From the NCBI RefSeq assembly GCF_036227485.1, contig NZ_CP109479.1:7626001-7690000 (forward strand): a stretch of DNA of 64,000 nucleotides, written 5' to 3'. The first letter of the stretch is position 1; every line of letters starts with the position of its first letter. Below the pieces are notes generated by a model. The model did not search any database and was not told the DNA's origin. It saw nothing but the letters and a program-made list of their open reading frames with translations. Below, piece after piece: positions 44,492 to 52,659 of the stretch. The position numbers and the translations under genes are program-made. Source of the stretch: Streptomyces sp. NBC_01451. GTDB lineage: Bacteria; Actinomycetota; Actinomycetes; Streptomycetales; Streptomycetaceae.

Positions 44492-45382
44492 TCAGCGGAA
44501 GGTGTCGCAGCGGGCCGTGTCCCCGGTGCTGTACCCCTCCTGGAACCACTGCCGGCGCTGCTCCGCCGAGCCGTGCGTCCATGTCTCCGGTGTCACCCGC
44601 CCCTGGAAGCGCTCCTGGATACGGTCGTCGCCCACGGCAGCCGCGGCGTCCAGGCCGTCCCGGATGTCGGCGTCGGTGAGGCTGGTGATCAGCGGGCGCC
44701 CGGTCGACTCGTCGTTCGTCGTGGTCGCGTGGTTGGCCCACACCCCCGCGTAGCAGTCCGCCTGGAGCTCCACCCGTACCGCGTTGCTGTTCGCGCCCGT
44801 ACGGCCGTCCTGGGACCTGCCCAGGGTGCCCAGGAGGTCCTGGACGTGGTGCCCGTACTCGTGCGCCACCACGTATGCCTGTGCGAACGGGCCGCCGTCG
44901 GCGCCGAACGTCGTCCGCAGCTCGTCGAAGAAGCCCAGGTCCAGATAGACCTTGCGGTCGCCGGGGCAGTAGAACGGGCCCACCGCCGAGGTCGCCGTGC
45001 CGCACGCGGTGCCCACCCGCTCGCTGAAGACCACGGTCGGTGACCGCGTGTACGTGTTCGGGCCGCGCGCGAACTCCCCGTCCCAGAAGTCCTGGACGCT
45101 GTTGACCACCGCCACGATGCGGCAGTCGTCCCTGGTGTTCGCGTCCCGGCCGGTACGGCAGGTCCGCTGCACCTGCGCGAGGGAGGAGGCGGTCGCCGTG
45201 GGCCCGTCGCCGCCGGAGGACAGGCCCAGCTGGTCCGGGCCGACACCGAAGAACAGGCCCAGAACCAGCGCGAGCAGGACGCCGATGCCACCCCCGACGG
45301 TCGCTCTGCCTCCCGGGACCCGGCTGCCGCGTACGTCCTGGACCTCGGAGGTGTCGAGATCGGCGTCGTCGTCGAACTGCAT
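44492..45382 (-). CDS. Membrane-anchored neutral zinc metallopeptidase (YpfJ-type)
   Basis: 296 residues. One N-terminal anchor ([19 protein letters not shown], about 31-49) and a long extracellular Zn-peptidase domain of the YpfJ family: zinc motif [15 protein letters not shown] (HExxH), [20 protein letters not shown] with the cysteines typical of the family, [18 protein letters not shown] containing the third ligand Glu, and the C-terminal [20 protein letters not shown] 45382 lies after AGGA. Substrate unknown. Divergent from the ABC-F gene. Confidence 0.92.
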   Translation of the reverse strand: MQFDDDADLDTSEVQDVRGSRVPGGRATVGGGIGVLLALVLGLFFGVGPDQLGLSSGGDGPTATASSLAQVQRTCRTGRDANTRDDCRIVAVVNSVQDFWDGEFARGPNTYTRSPTVVFSERVGTACGTATSAVGPFYCPGDRKVYLDLGFFDELRTTFGADGGPFAQAYVVAHEYGHHVQDLLGTLGRSQDGRTGANSNAVRVELQADCYAGVWANHATTTNDESTGRPLITSLTDADIRDGLDAAAAVGDDRIQERFQGRVTPETWTHGSAEQRRQWFQEGYSTGDTARCDTFR

Positions 45383-45499
45383 GACGTCATCCTGATACGC
45401 GGCCTGAGCTGCGGCGCCGGACAGAGGTCCGAACGGGGGACCCGTCCCGAACACCCGCACGCAGAGAAAGTGCTTGCACGACCCCGTTAGACTTGTCCC

Positions 45500-45523
45500 A
45501 TGGCCTGTCTCCTCGCGCATTAG
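45500..45523 (+). CDS. Possible leaderless upstream ORF of seven codons before the ABC-F gene
   Basis: ATG GCC TGT CTC CTC GCG CAT TAG would encode Met-Ala-Cys-Leu-Leu-Ala-His. A TAGACT -10-like hexamer at 45488-45493 places the transcript start almost exactly at this ATG, which suggests a leaderless message. The ABC-F start follows 58 bases after the stop. Short uORFs occur before several antibiotic-responsive ABC-F genes, where they mediate attenuation. No good -35 is visible at the right distance, so this is a hypothesis. Confidence 0.35.
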   Translation: MACLLAH

Positions 45524-45581
45524 ACGGCGGGAAAGTCCTCAGCCGCCCACCCCGCCAACAACCCCGCCCTGGAGTCTGTCC

Positions 45582-47180
<1,599 letters not shown>

Positions 47181-47229
47181 CCGGCCCCCACCCCGGTCGT
47201 CCGGCCCCGGCCGACGGCCACGGTCACTT

Positions 47230-47297
47230 GATCGAATCGCTGATCCACTTCCTCTGGATCATTCGGCCGATCCGTGATCCATCATCTGAGTGAGATC
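47230..47297. promoter_or_regulatory. Cluster of six GATC sites upstream of the gbn gene
   Basis: GATC occurs at 47230, 47242, 47257, 47269, 47276 and 47294, with a further site at 47524. In DNA of this base composition one site per about 400 bp is expected. The sites also form small inverted repeats such as TGATCC-9-GGATCA. The cluster lies 50 bp after the ABC-F stop and about 270 bp before the gene for the GATC-binding protein. Confidence 0.65.
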
Positions 47298-47332
47298 TCC
47301 TCATACCGAGGTGTGTCCTACATCCATTTCGC

Positions 47333-47363
47333 GGCCGGGCCCTTCATCGACGAGGGCCCGGCC
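47333..47363. terminator. Terminator after the ABC-F gene
   Basis: GGCCGGGCCC (47333-47342), an 11-base loop and GGGCCCGGCC (47354-47363) form a perfect 10-bp stem that extends by a further pair. It separates the ABC-F gene and the GATC cluster from the gbn promoter region. No T-tract follows. Confidence 0.75.
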
Positions 47364-47427
47364 GTCGCGCGTTCCTGACCAGGCATTTCGCGGAACAACT
47401 CGTTCGGCCGTACGGACAACCGACTAT

Positions 47428-47442
47428 GGAATTGCAAATTCC
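47428..47442. promoter_or_regulatory. AT-rich palindrome in the gbn upstream region
   Basis: GGAATT-GCA-AATTCC is a perfect palindrome about 125 bp before the gbn start. Such AT-rich symmetry is rare in this GC-rich genome and suggests a dimer-binding site at or near the gbn promoter. The rest of 47181-47566 holds no gene that I can support. Confidence 0.45.
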
Positions 47443-47566
47443 GCTTGTGGGGACACGCTCCTGTCGTCAAAACCTTGTCTCACGGACCTTGCCGAATGGG
47501 TGGCCATGAGGCGCTTGAGGGGTGATCATGAGAGGACCAGAGCGCACTTCCCACGAGGAGGCACGG

Positions 47567-47788
47567 GTGGCCGAGACTCTGAAGAAGGGCAGCCGGGTAA
47601 CCGGCGCCGCGCGCGACAAGCTCGCGGCAGACCTGAAGAAGAAGTACGACTCCGGTGCGAGCATTCGAGCGCTGGCCGAAGAAACCGGTCGCTCGTATGG
47701 CTTCGTACACCGGATGCTCAGCGAGTCGGGCGTCACGCTCCGTGGCCGGGGCGGGGCGACACGGGGCAAGAAGGCTGCTTCGGCCTGA
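47567..47788 (+). CDS. gbn: Small actinobacterial nucleoid-associated protein (Gbn-like, GATC-binding)
   Basis: 73 residues, basic. A helix-turn-helix covers AADLKKKYDSGASIRALAEE and TGRSYGFVHRMLSESGVTLR, followed by a basic GRGGATRGKKA tail. It closely resembles what I recall as S. coelicolor SCO1839 (Gbn), a nucleoid-associated protein that recognises GATC and influences sporulation and antibiotic output. GTG 47567 is preferred to upstream starts because GAGGAGG lies just before it and orthologues begin MADTLKKGSRV. Terminated by its own hairpin; the nearby GATC cluster suggests autoregulation. Confidence 0.92.
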   Translation: MAETLKKGSRVTGAARDKLAADLKKKYDSGASIRALAEETGRSYGFVHRMLSESGVTLRGRGGATRGKKAASA

Positions 47789-47818
47789 TCCCCGACGACT
47801 CGTCGGCTTCGATGGTGG

Positions 47819-47850
47819 CCACCCGGTCGGTCTGCTGACCGGCCGGGTGG
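47819..47850 (+). terminator. Terminator after gbn
   Basis: CCACCCGGTCGGTC (47819-47832), a TGCT loop and GACCGGCCGGGTGG (47837-47850) give a 14-bp stem with one G-U pair, 30 bases past the gbn stop. A second, smaller hairpin (GGTGCGCCCC/GGGGGCACC, 47869-47890) follows. Confidence 0.85.
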
Positions 47851-47921
47851 TTACTGTGCAGTCACTTAGGTGCGCCCCGTAGGGGGCACCCTGATCCGAC
47901 CGCACTCATCGGAGGCGCCCC

Positions 47922-48743
47922 ATGGCTTCGTTCGACCAGGACGTCGTTGGTCAAGGTCCCGAAGTTTCCGTACTCGACAAGGACGGCGTACGACTCACCG
48001 TCGACGACGCGGTCGCCACGGTGACGCTGACCAACCCGGCCAAGCGCAACGCGCAGAGCCCCGCCCTGTGGCGGGCGCTGGCCGAGGCGGGCCGGCTGCT
48101 GCCGGGCACCGTGCGCGTCGTCGTGCTGCGCGCCGAGGGCAAGTCGTTCTCGGCCGGACTCGACCGGCAGGCCTTCACACCCGAGGGCTTCGACGGCGAG
48201 CCGTCGTTCATCGACCTCGCACGCAGCGACGACGCCACCCTGGACGGCACCATCGCCGAGTACCAGGAGGGCTTCACCTGGTGGCGGCGCAGCGACCTCG
48301 TGTCCATCGCCGCCGTCCAGGGACACGCCGTCGGCGCGGGCTTCCAGCTCGCGCTCGCCTGTGACCTGCGCGTCGTCGCCGACGACGTGCAGTTCGCCAT
48401 GCGCGAGACCAGCCTGGGCCTCGTGCCCGACCTGACGGGCACCCATCCGCTCGTCGGCCTGGTCGGCTACGCCCGCGCGCTGGAGATCTGCGCGACCGGC
48501 CGCTTCGTCCAGGCGGAGGAGGCCGTGAGCACGGGCCTCGCCAACATCGCCGTACCGGCCGAGCGGCTCGACGACGCCGTACGCGACCTGTCGGCCGCCC
48601 TGCTCGCCGCGCCCCGCGACGCCCTCGTCGAGACGAAGGCGCTGCTGCGAGGCGTCCAGGGCCGGACGTACGACGAACAGCGCACCGCCGAGCGTGCCGC
48701 GCAGGCCCGCCGGCTGCGGGACCTGGCGGGCGTCGGCGACTGA
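47922..48743 (+). CDS. Enoyl-CoA hydratase/isomerase family protein
   Basis: 273 residues, crotonase fold. ATVTLTNPAKRNAQSPALWR, the oxyanion-forming GKSFSAGLDRQAF and AAVQGHAVGAGFQLALACDL are family motifs; the glutamates usual in hydratases are partly replaced (AMRETSLGLVPDLTGTHPLV), so isomerase, hydrolase or decarboxylase activity is possible. It has an extended N-terminus of about 25 residues. GGAGG nine bases before the ATG. It follows gbn but is separated by terminators, so it is probably an independent unit. Physiological pathway unknown. Confidence 0.9.
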   Translation: MASFDQDVVGQGPEVSVLDKDGVRLTVDDAVATVTLTNPAKRNAQSPALWRALAEAGRLLPGTVRVVVLRAEGKSFSAGLDRQAFTPEGFDGEPSFIDLARSDDATLDGTIAEYQEGFTWWRRSDLVSIAAVQGHAVGAGFQLALACDLRVVADDVQFAMRETSLGLVPDLTGTHPLVGLVGYARALEICATGRFVQAEEAVSTGLANIAVPAERLDDAVRDLSAALLAAPRDALVETKALLRGVQGRTYDEQRTAERAAQARRLRDLAGVGD

Positions 48744-49011
48744 CCCCGCCCGTACACGCTGGTGAGAGGCCGTCGCCGCAGGGCGGCGGCTCCCGGTCCC
48801 CGTCTGTGGCGCCCCGGTCCGCCCGCCGCTCGGACCGGGCAGCGGCGGCTCCGGTCGCGGTCGCCGACGCCGGTGTCCCCGGGGCGGTCGAGCCCGGCTC
48901 CCCGGACCGTCCGCCCACACTCGTATCGCCTGCCTGCCGCATCCCCGGCGCGCGTCCGCCCGACCCCGCCTAATGTGGGCCGTGGAGGACGACCGGAAGG
49001 GATGTACGGCG

Positions 49012-49512
49012 ATGACCGACATGACCCAGCGGAACCAGCCCGAGCAGCCCGGGAACGAGGGCGACGACCCGACGGCCGCTCCGCTCCGGAAGACGAACGT
49101 CACCAGGCGCGGCGGCGGCGACCCCGCGGACCGGGGGCGCACCACGATCGCCGACGGAGTCGTCGAGAAGATCGCCGGGCTCGCCGCGCGTGACGTCCTC
49201 GGCGTGCACGCCATGGGCAGCGGCCTGTCCCGGACCTTCGGCGTGGTCCGCGACCGGGTGCCGGGCGGCGCCTCGAAATCCGTCGCCCGCGGTGTGAAGG
49301 CCGAGGTCGGAGAGGTGCAGACGGCCCTCGACCTGGAGATCGTCGTCGAGTACGGCGTCTCGATCGCCGACGTGGCCCGGGCCGTGCGCGAGAACGTCAT
49401 CGCGGCCGTCGAGCGCATGACCGGCCTGGAGGTCGTCGAGGTCAACATCGCGGTGACGGACGTCAAACTGCCCGACGAAGAGGAAGAAGCCCCCGAACCC
49501 CGGCTGCAGTGA
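49012..49512 (+). CDS. Asp23/Gls24-family envelope stress protein (first copy)
   Basis: 166 residues, soluble. The Asp23 domain covers about 43-155: RTTIADGVVEKIAGLAARDV, GVHAMGSGLSRTF, EVGEVQTALDLEIVVEYGVS and RENVIAAVERMTGLEVVEVN with IAVTDVKLPDEEEE. In Firmicutes such proteins line the inner membrane through AmaP. ATG 49012 is picked because AAGGG precedes it; an in-frame GTG ten codons upstream exists. First gene of a five-gene envelope module reaching 51483. Confidence 0.9.
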   Translation: MTDMTQRNQPEQPGNEGDDPTAAPLRKTNVTRRGGGDPADRGRTTIADGVVEKIAGLAARDVLGVHAMGSGLSRTFGVVRDRVPGGASKSVARGVKAEVGEVQTALDLEIVVEYGVSIADVARAVRENVIAAVERMTGLEVVEVNIAVTDVKLPDEEEEAPEPRLQ

Positions 49513-49591
49513 CTGATTTCCGGGCATCGAGATTCGGGGCATCGAAAGGGAACCGGAAACCAACCGGGAACGACCGGGGAGGCAGGGCAGC

Positions 49592-49777
49592 ATGAGCATC
49601 GCCGTGATCGGCATGATCGCCGGAATGGCACTGGGATTCGCCGGGTACTTCGGCGGCTTCGGCGCGTTTCTGCTGGTGGCGGCCCTGGGCGCCCTCGGCT
49701 TCGTCGTCGGCCGGTTCCTGGAGGGCGACCTGGACCCGCGCGACTTCTTCCGTACCCGCGACGACAGACGGCGGTGA
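49592..49777 (+). CDS. Small membrane protein of the Asp23 module (DUF2273-like)
   Basis: 61 residues. Two hydrophobic segments (MSIAVIGMIAGMALGFAGYF and FGAFLLVAALGALGFVVGRF) separated by Gly-rich turns, then a charged LEGDLDPRDFFRTRDDRRR tail. The Gly-rich membrane pattern ending VVGRFLEGD resembles the DUF2273 proteins encoded beside Asp23 and AmaP in many Gram-positive bacteria. It lies between two Asp23-like genes. Probably helps to anchor the Asp23 layer. Confidence 0.82.
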   Translation: MSIAVIGMIAGMALGFAGYFGGFGAFLLVAALGALGFVVGRFLEGDLDPRDFFRTRDDRRR

Positions 49778-49783
49778 CGCCCC

Positions 49784-50197
49784 GTGGCCGAGGCGCAGTC
49801 CGGTGAGGAACGGTCCGGACGGACCCGTACGCCCGGCAGTGCCCGGACGGACGTGCCGCCGGGTGATCGTGGTGCCACCCGGATCGCCGACCGGGTCGTC
49901 GCGAAGATCGCCGCGCAGGCGGCCCGCGAGGCGCTGGCCGCACTGCCCCCGGACGCGGTACCGCCGCACGCCACGGTCGTCGTCCACCACGGCAGGGCCC
50001 GCGTCCGCGTGAGCCTCGAACTCCCGTATCCCTCCGATATCGGAGGCCAGTGCGCGACGGTGCGTGATCGGGTCGCATCGCGGGTACACGGCCTGGCGGG
50101 AATGGATGTGCCGGAGGTCGCCGTGGAGATCGAGCGGCTGCACCTGGCACCGCCGCACGGTGCGGCACCAGGGAAGGCACAGGGGAGGACGCGATGA
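49784..50197 (+). CDS. Asp23/Gls24-like protein (second, divergent copy)
   Basis: 137 residues. GATRIADRVVAKIAAQAARE parallels the start of the first Asp23 copy, and VVVHHGRARVRVSLELPYPS with CATVRDRVASRVHGLAGMDV and EVAVEIERLHL completes a reduced Asp23 domain. GTG start six bases after the small membrane protein; its stop overlaps the next start (ATGA). Having two unlike copies suggests a hetero-oligomeric layer (inference). Confidence 0.85.
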   Translation: MAEAQSGEERSGRTRTPGSARTDVPPGDRGATRIADRVVAKIAAQAAREALAALPPDAVPPHATVVVHHGRARVRVSLELPYPSDIGGQCATVRDRVASRVHGLAGMDVPEVAVEIERLHLAPPHGAAPGKAQGRTR

Positions 50198-50898
50198 GCG
50201 AGCCCCAGGGCTTCGACGGCTCCGGGAACACCCGACGACTGCCAGTACTGGAGAAGACGAACGAAGACGCGACCGGCACCAACGGACCGGGGCGGCCCTT
50301 GTCCGACCCCGTCCACGACCCACTGCCCACCCTCGGCGGCGACACGGACGGCGCCCCGGGCCGCCGCTTCTGGTCGGCGCGCCGGGTCCCCGCGGCCCTC
50401 CTCGCGCTGCTGCTCCTCTGCGGCGCGGGCGCGTTCCTCTACGACATCACCGCCGTACGCGCCGACCGCCCCGCCATGAGCTGGCGCAGGTCACTCGCCA
50501 GGCAGCTCGCGCAGCGCCCCCTCGACGACACCTGGGTCCTGGTCGGCGCCGGTGCCGCCGTGGCCGTCGGCGGCTGGCTGCTCGTCCTCGCCGTCACACC
50601 CGGTCTGCGCGGCGTCCTGCCGATGCGCCGCGCCCACACCGACGTCCGGGCCGGCCTGCACCGGGCCGCCGCCGCGATGGTGCTGCGCGACCGGGCCGTG
50701 GAGGTGTCCGGCGTCCAGTCGGTCCGGGTCCGGATGACCCGCACCAGGGCCGACATCCGCGCGGTCTGCCACTTCCGCGAACTCGACGACGTACGGGCCG
50801 ACCTGGACGACGTGCTCGCCGACGCGATCAGGAGCCTCGGCCTGTCCCGGCCGCCGGCCCTGTCGGTGAGTGTCGCCCGCCCCGGCCGGAAGGGGTGA
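50194..50898 (+). CDS. DUF6286-type membrane protein of the Asp23 module
   Basis: 234 residues. A disordered N-terminus (about 1-60), then two membrane spans (ALLALLLLCGAGAFLYDITA near 68-87 and VLVGAGAAVAVGGWLLVLAV near 113-132) and a C-terminal soluble domain with VEVSGVQSVRVRMTRTRADI and RELDDVRADLDDVLADAIRS, reminiscent of the AmaP C-terminal fold. ATGA overlap with the upstream Asp23-like gene. I know the family only by its DUF number. Confidence 0.82.
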   Translation: MSEPQGFDGSGNTRRLPVLEKTNEDATGTNGPGRPLSDPVHDPLPTLGGDTDGAPGRRFWSARRVPAALLALLLLCGAGAFLYDITAVRADRPAMSWRRSLARQLAQRPLDDTWVLVGAGAAVAVGGWLLVLAVTPGLRGVLPMRRAHTDVRAGLHRAAAAMVLRDRAVEVSGVQSVRVRMTRTRADIRAVCHFRELDDVRADLDDVLADAIRSLGLSRPPALSVSVARPGRKG

Positions 50899-50904
50899 GG
50901 ACGG

Positions 50905-51483
50905 ATGCAGCGCATCGTCAACCGCGTACTGGTGGGCCTCGTCGGCCTCGCCCTGATCGTCACCGGCGGCTCGGTACTGGCCGTGGGGCTGGGCAGCCGA
51001 TGGCCGACATGGTGGATCCACGACGACCGCCACGACGTACTGCTGAGCAACGCCGAGCGGACCCACTACCGGGACGCCGGCTGGTGGTGGCCGACGGTAC
51101 TTGCCGTCCTGGCCGCCGTGGTCCTCCTGGCCCTGTGGTGGCTGGCCGCGGTACTCCGCCGACGTCGCCTCACCGAGGTCCTGGTCGACACGGGCGACGG
51201 CGAGGGAGCCCTTCTGCGAGGCCGGGCCATGGAGAACGCGATCACAGGGGAGGCGGCCCGACTGGAGGGCGTGCAACGAGCCCATGTCGCCCTGACAGGC
51301 CGACGCACAGCACCCGAGGCCCGGGTCCAGCTCCTCCTGCAGCCGCACGCGGCCCCGGGCGAGGCGCTGCTGCGCCTCACGACGGAGGCGCTGGCGAACG
51401 CCCGCGACTCGGCGGGCCTCAAGTCACTGCCGACAGAGGTGAGCCTGCGGGGCGCGAAGCACTCGGCGGAAAGGGTGAGCTGA
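50905..51483 (+). CDS. amaP: Alkaline-shock response membrane anchor protein AmaP-like
   Basis: 192 residues. Two transmembrane segments (VLVGLVGLALIVTGGSVLAV near 8-27 and TVLAVLAAVVLLALWWLAAV near 64-83) separated by a short extracellular WPTWWIHDDRHDVLLS region, then a cytoplasmic domain (AMENAITGEAARLEGVQRAH onward) of the AmaP kind that binds Asp23. Last gene of the five-gene module; seven bases after the DUF6286 stop. Confidence 0.85.
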   Translation: MQRIVNRVLVGLVGLALIVTGGSVLAVGLGSRWPTWWIHDDRHDVLLSNAERTHYRDAGWWWPTVLAVLAAVVLLALWWLAAVLRRRRLTEVLVDTGDGEGALLRGRAMENAITGEAARLEGVQRAHVALTGRRTAPEARVQLLLQPHAAPGEALLRLTTEALANARDSAGLKSLPTEVSLRGAKHSAERVS

Positions 51484-51535
51484 GCCGCGGGTCCCGGGGA
51501 GGCCCGCTGTCAGTGGGGCGTGTCACAGTCGGAGC

Positions 51536-52453
51536 ATGCTCGAGATCGTGGTGAGGACCGAGAACGGGGAGCGGCACGTTCGTGTGTCCGCGGAGGAGCT
51601 GGCCGGGCTGGTCCGGCGGATCGGCGGTGACGGTGACCGGTTCCTGGTGGTCCAGCGGATCCCCGACCTGCCCGATGTCTTCGCCCAGGTCTGGCACGAG
51701 ACGGGCGGGGACTACACGCTGGAGCACCGCGCCGGTACCGCCGCCCGCCACTTCCAGGTGCTGGTCGACGGTCCCGAAGCCGTGATCGAGGCGCTGACCG
51801 GCTGGGCCCGGCCCGGGTCCGGCCGGGGCACCGAGCCGGCCTGGTCGCTGCTGGACATGGGCCTCACCCGCGAGGTGCCGCCGCTCGACCTGGCCGAAGG
51901 CGAGCGCGAGGAGCTGGAGAAGCGCGTCCGCGAGGTGCTGGTCGGCGGGTACGCGGACCGTGCCGAGCTGGCGGAGCTCGCCGAGGAGTACCTGGTCACC
52001 GCGGACCGCCGGCCCGTGTCGCGCGAGCAGGCGGCGGCGCTGGCCGACCGGATGTGGCTGGAGCGTGTCGCGGAGCAGGCCGACTGGAAGGGCGAGACCG
52101 ACCCGGAACGGCTCACCCGCGCGTTCGCCGCCCTGCGGGAGGCCGGTATCACCGCCCGCGAGAACTTCACCTGCTGCCTCGGCTGCGGCCGGTCCGAGAT
52201 CGGCGGCGAGGGCGGGACGGACGCCCGTGGCTTCGTCTTTTTCCACTCCCAGTGCACGGACTCCGCAGCGGCAGGCCACGGAATGACGCTTCTCTACGGA
52301 GGCTTCGACGGCTCGTCCGAGACCACCGCGGCCGTCGGCCACGAGGTCGTGGCCGCCCTGGAAGCGGCCGGTCTCCAGGCCGACTGGGACCGTGACCCCG
52401 ACCGGGCCATCACCGTCACTCCTCTGGAGTGGCGCCGCCGCCTGGTCGGCTAG
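51536..52453 (+). CDS. DUF6891-like protein with C-terminal Cys motif
   Basis: 305 residues, soluble. The C-terminal half (about 150-305) looks like a DUF6891 domain: RADLAELAEEYL-type helix, AAALADRMWLERVAEQADWK, FTCCLGCGRSEIGGEG and GFVFFHSQCTDSAA, then GHEVVAALEAAGLQADWDRD. CCxxC and the later Cys may bind metal. The N-terminal part (1-110) has HVRVSAEELAGLVRRIGGDG and no family that I recognise; it looks like an immunity/Imm1-like alpha/beta fold but this is uncertain. Function unknown. Confidence 0.75.
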   Translation: MLEIVVRTENGERHVRVSAEELAGLVRRIGGDGDRFLVVQRIPDLPDVFAQVWHETGGDYTLEHRAGTAARHFQVLVDGPEAVIEALTGWARPGSGRGTEPAWSLLDMGLTREVPPLDLAEGEREELEKRVREVLVGGYADRAELAELAEEYLVTADRRPVSREQAAALADRMWLERVAEQADWKGETDPERLTRAFAALREAGITARENFTCCLGCGRSEIGGEGGTDARGFVFFHSQCTDSAAAGHGMTLLYGGFDGSSETTAAVGHEVVAALEAAGLQADWDRDPDRAITVTPLEWRRRLVG

Positions 52454-52659
52454 GGATCGGCTCCGGAGCGTCCGCTTCCGTCATGGCCGCGGCGTGTACC
52501 GGCGCCAGGGCCGACGCCGTGGCGTGCCGGGGACACCCCCGAGGCCGGCTCGGCATGCTGCCCGCGCGGGACGGGGCCGCCGCTGGACGGACGACCCGCC
52601 CGGCCCCGTGGACGACCCGCACGGACCGCGTCACCGGGTGGGCCGGGCACCGGAACCAC

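Noticed and set aside
45500..45523. Cysteine-responsive attenuator leader before the ABC-F gene
   Set aside because: Only one Cys codon occurs in the seven-codon ORF and the downstream gene is not for sulfur metabolism; a general leader role is kept as a hypothesis instead.
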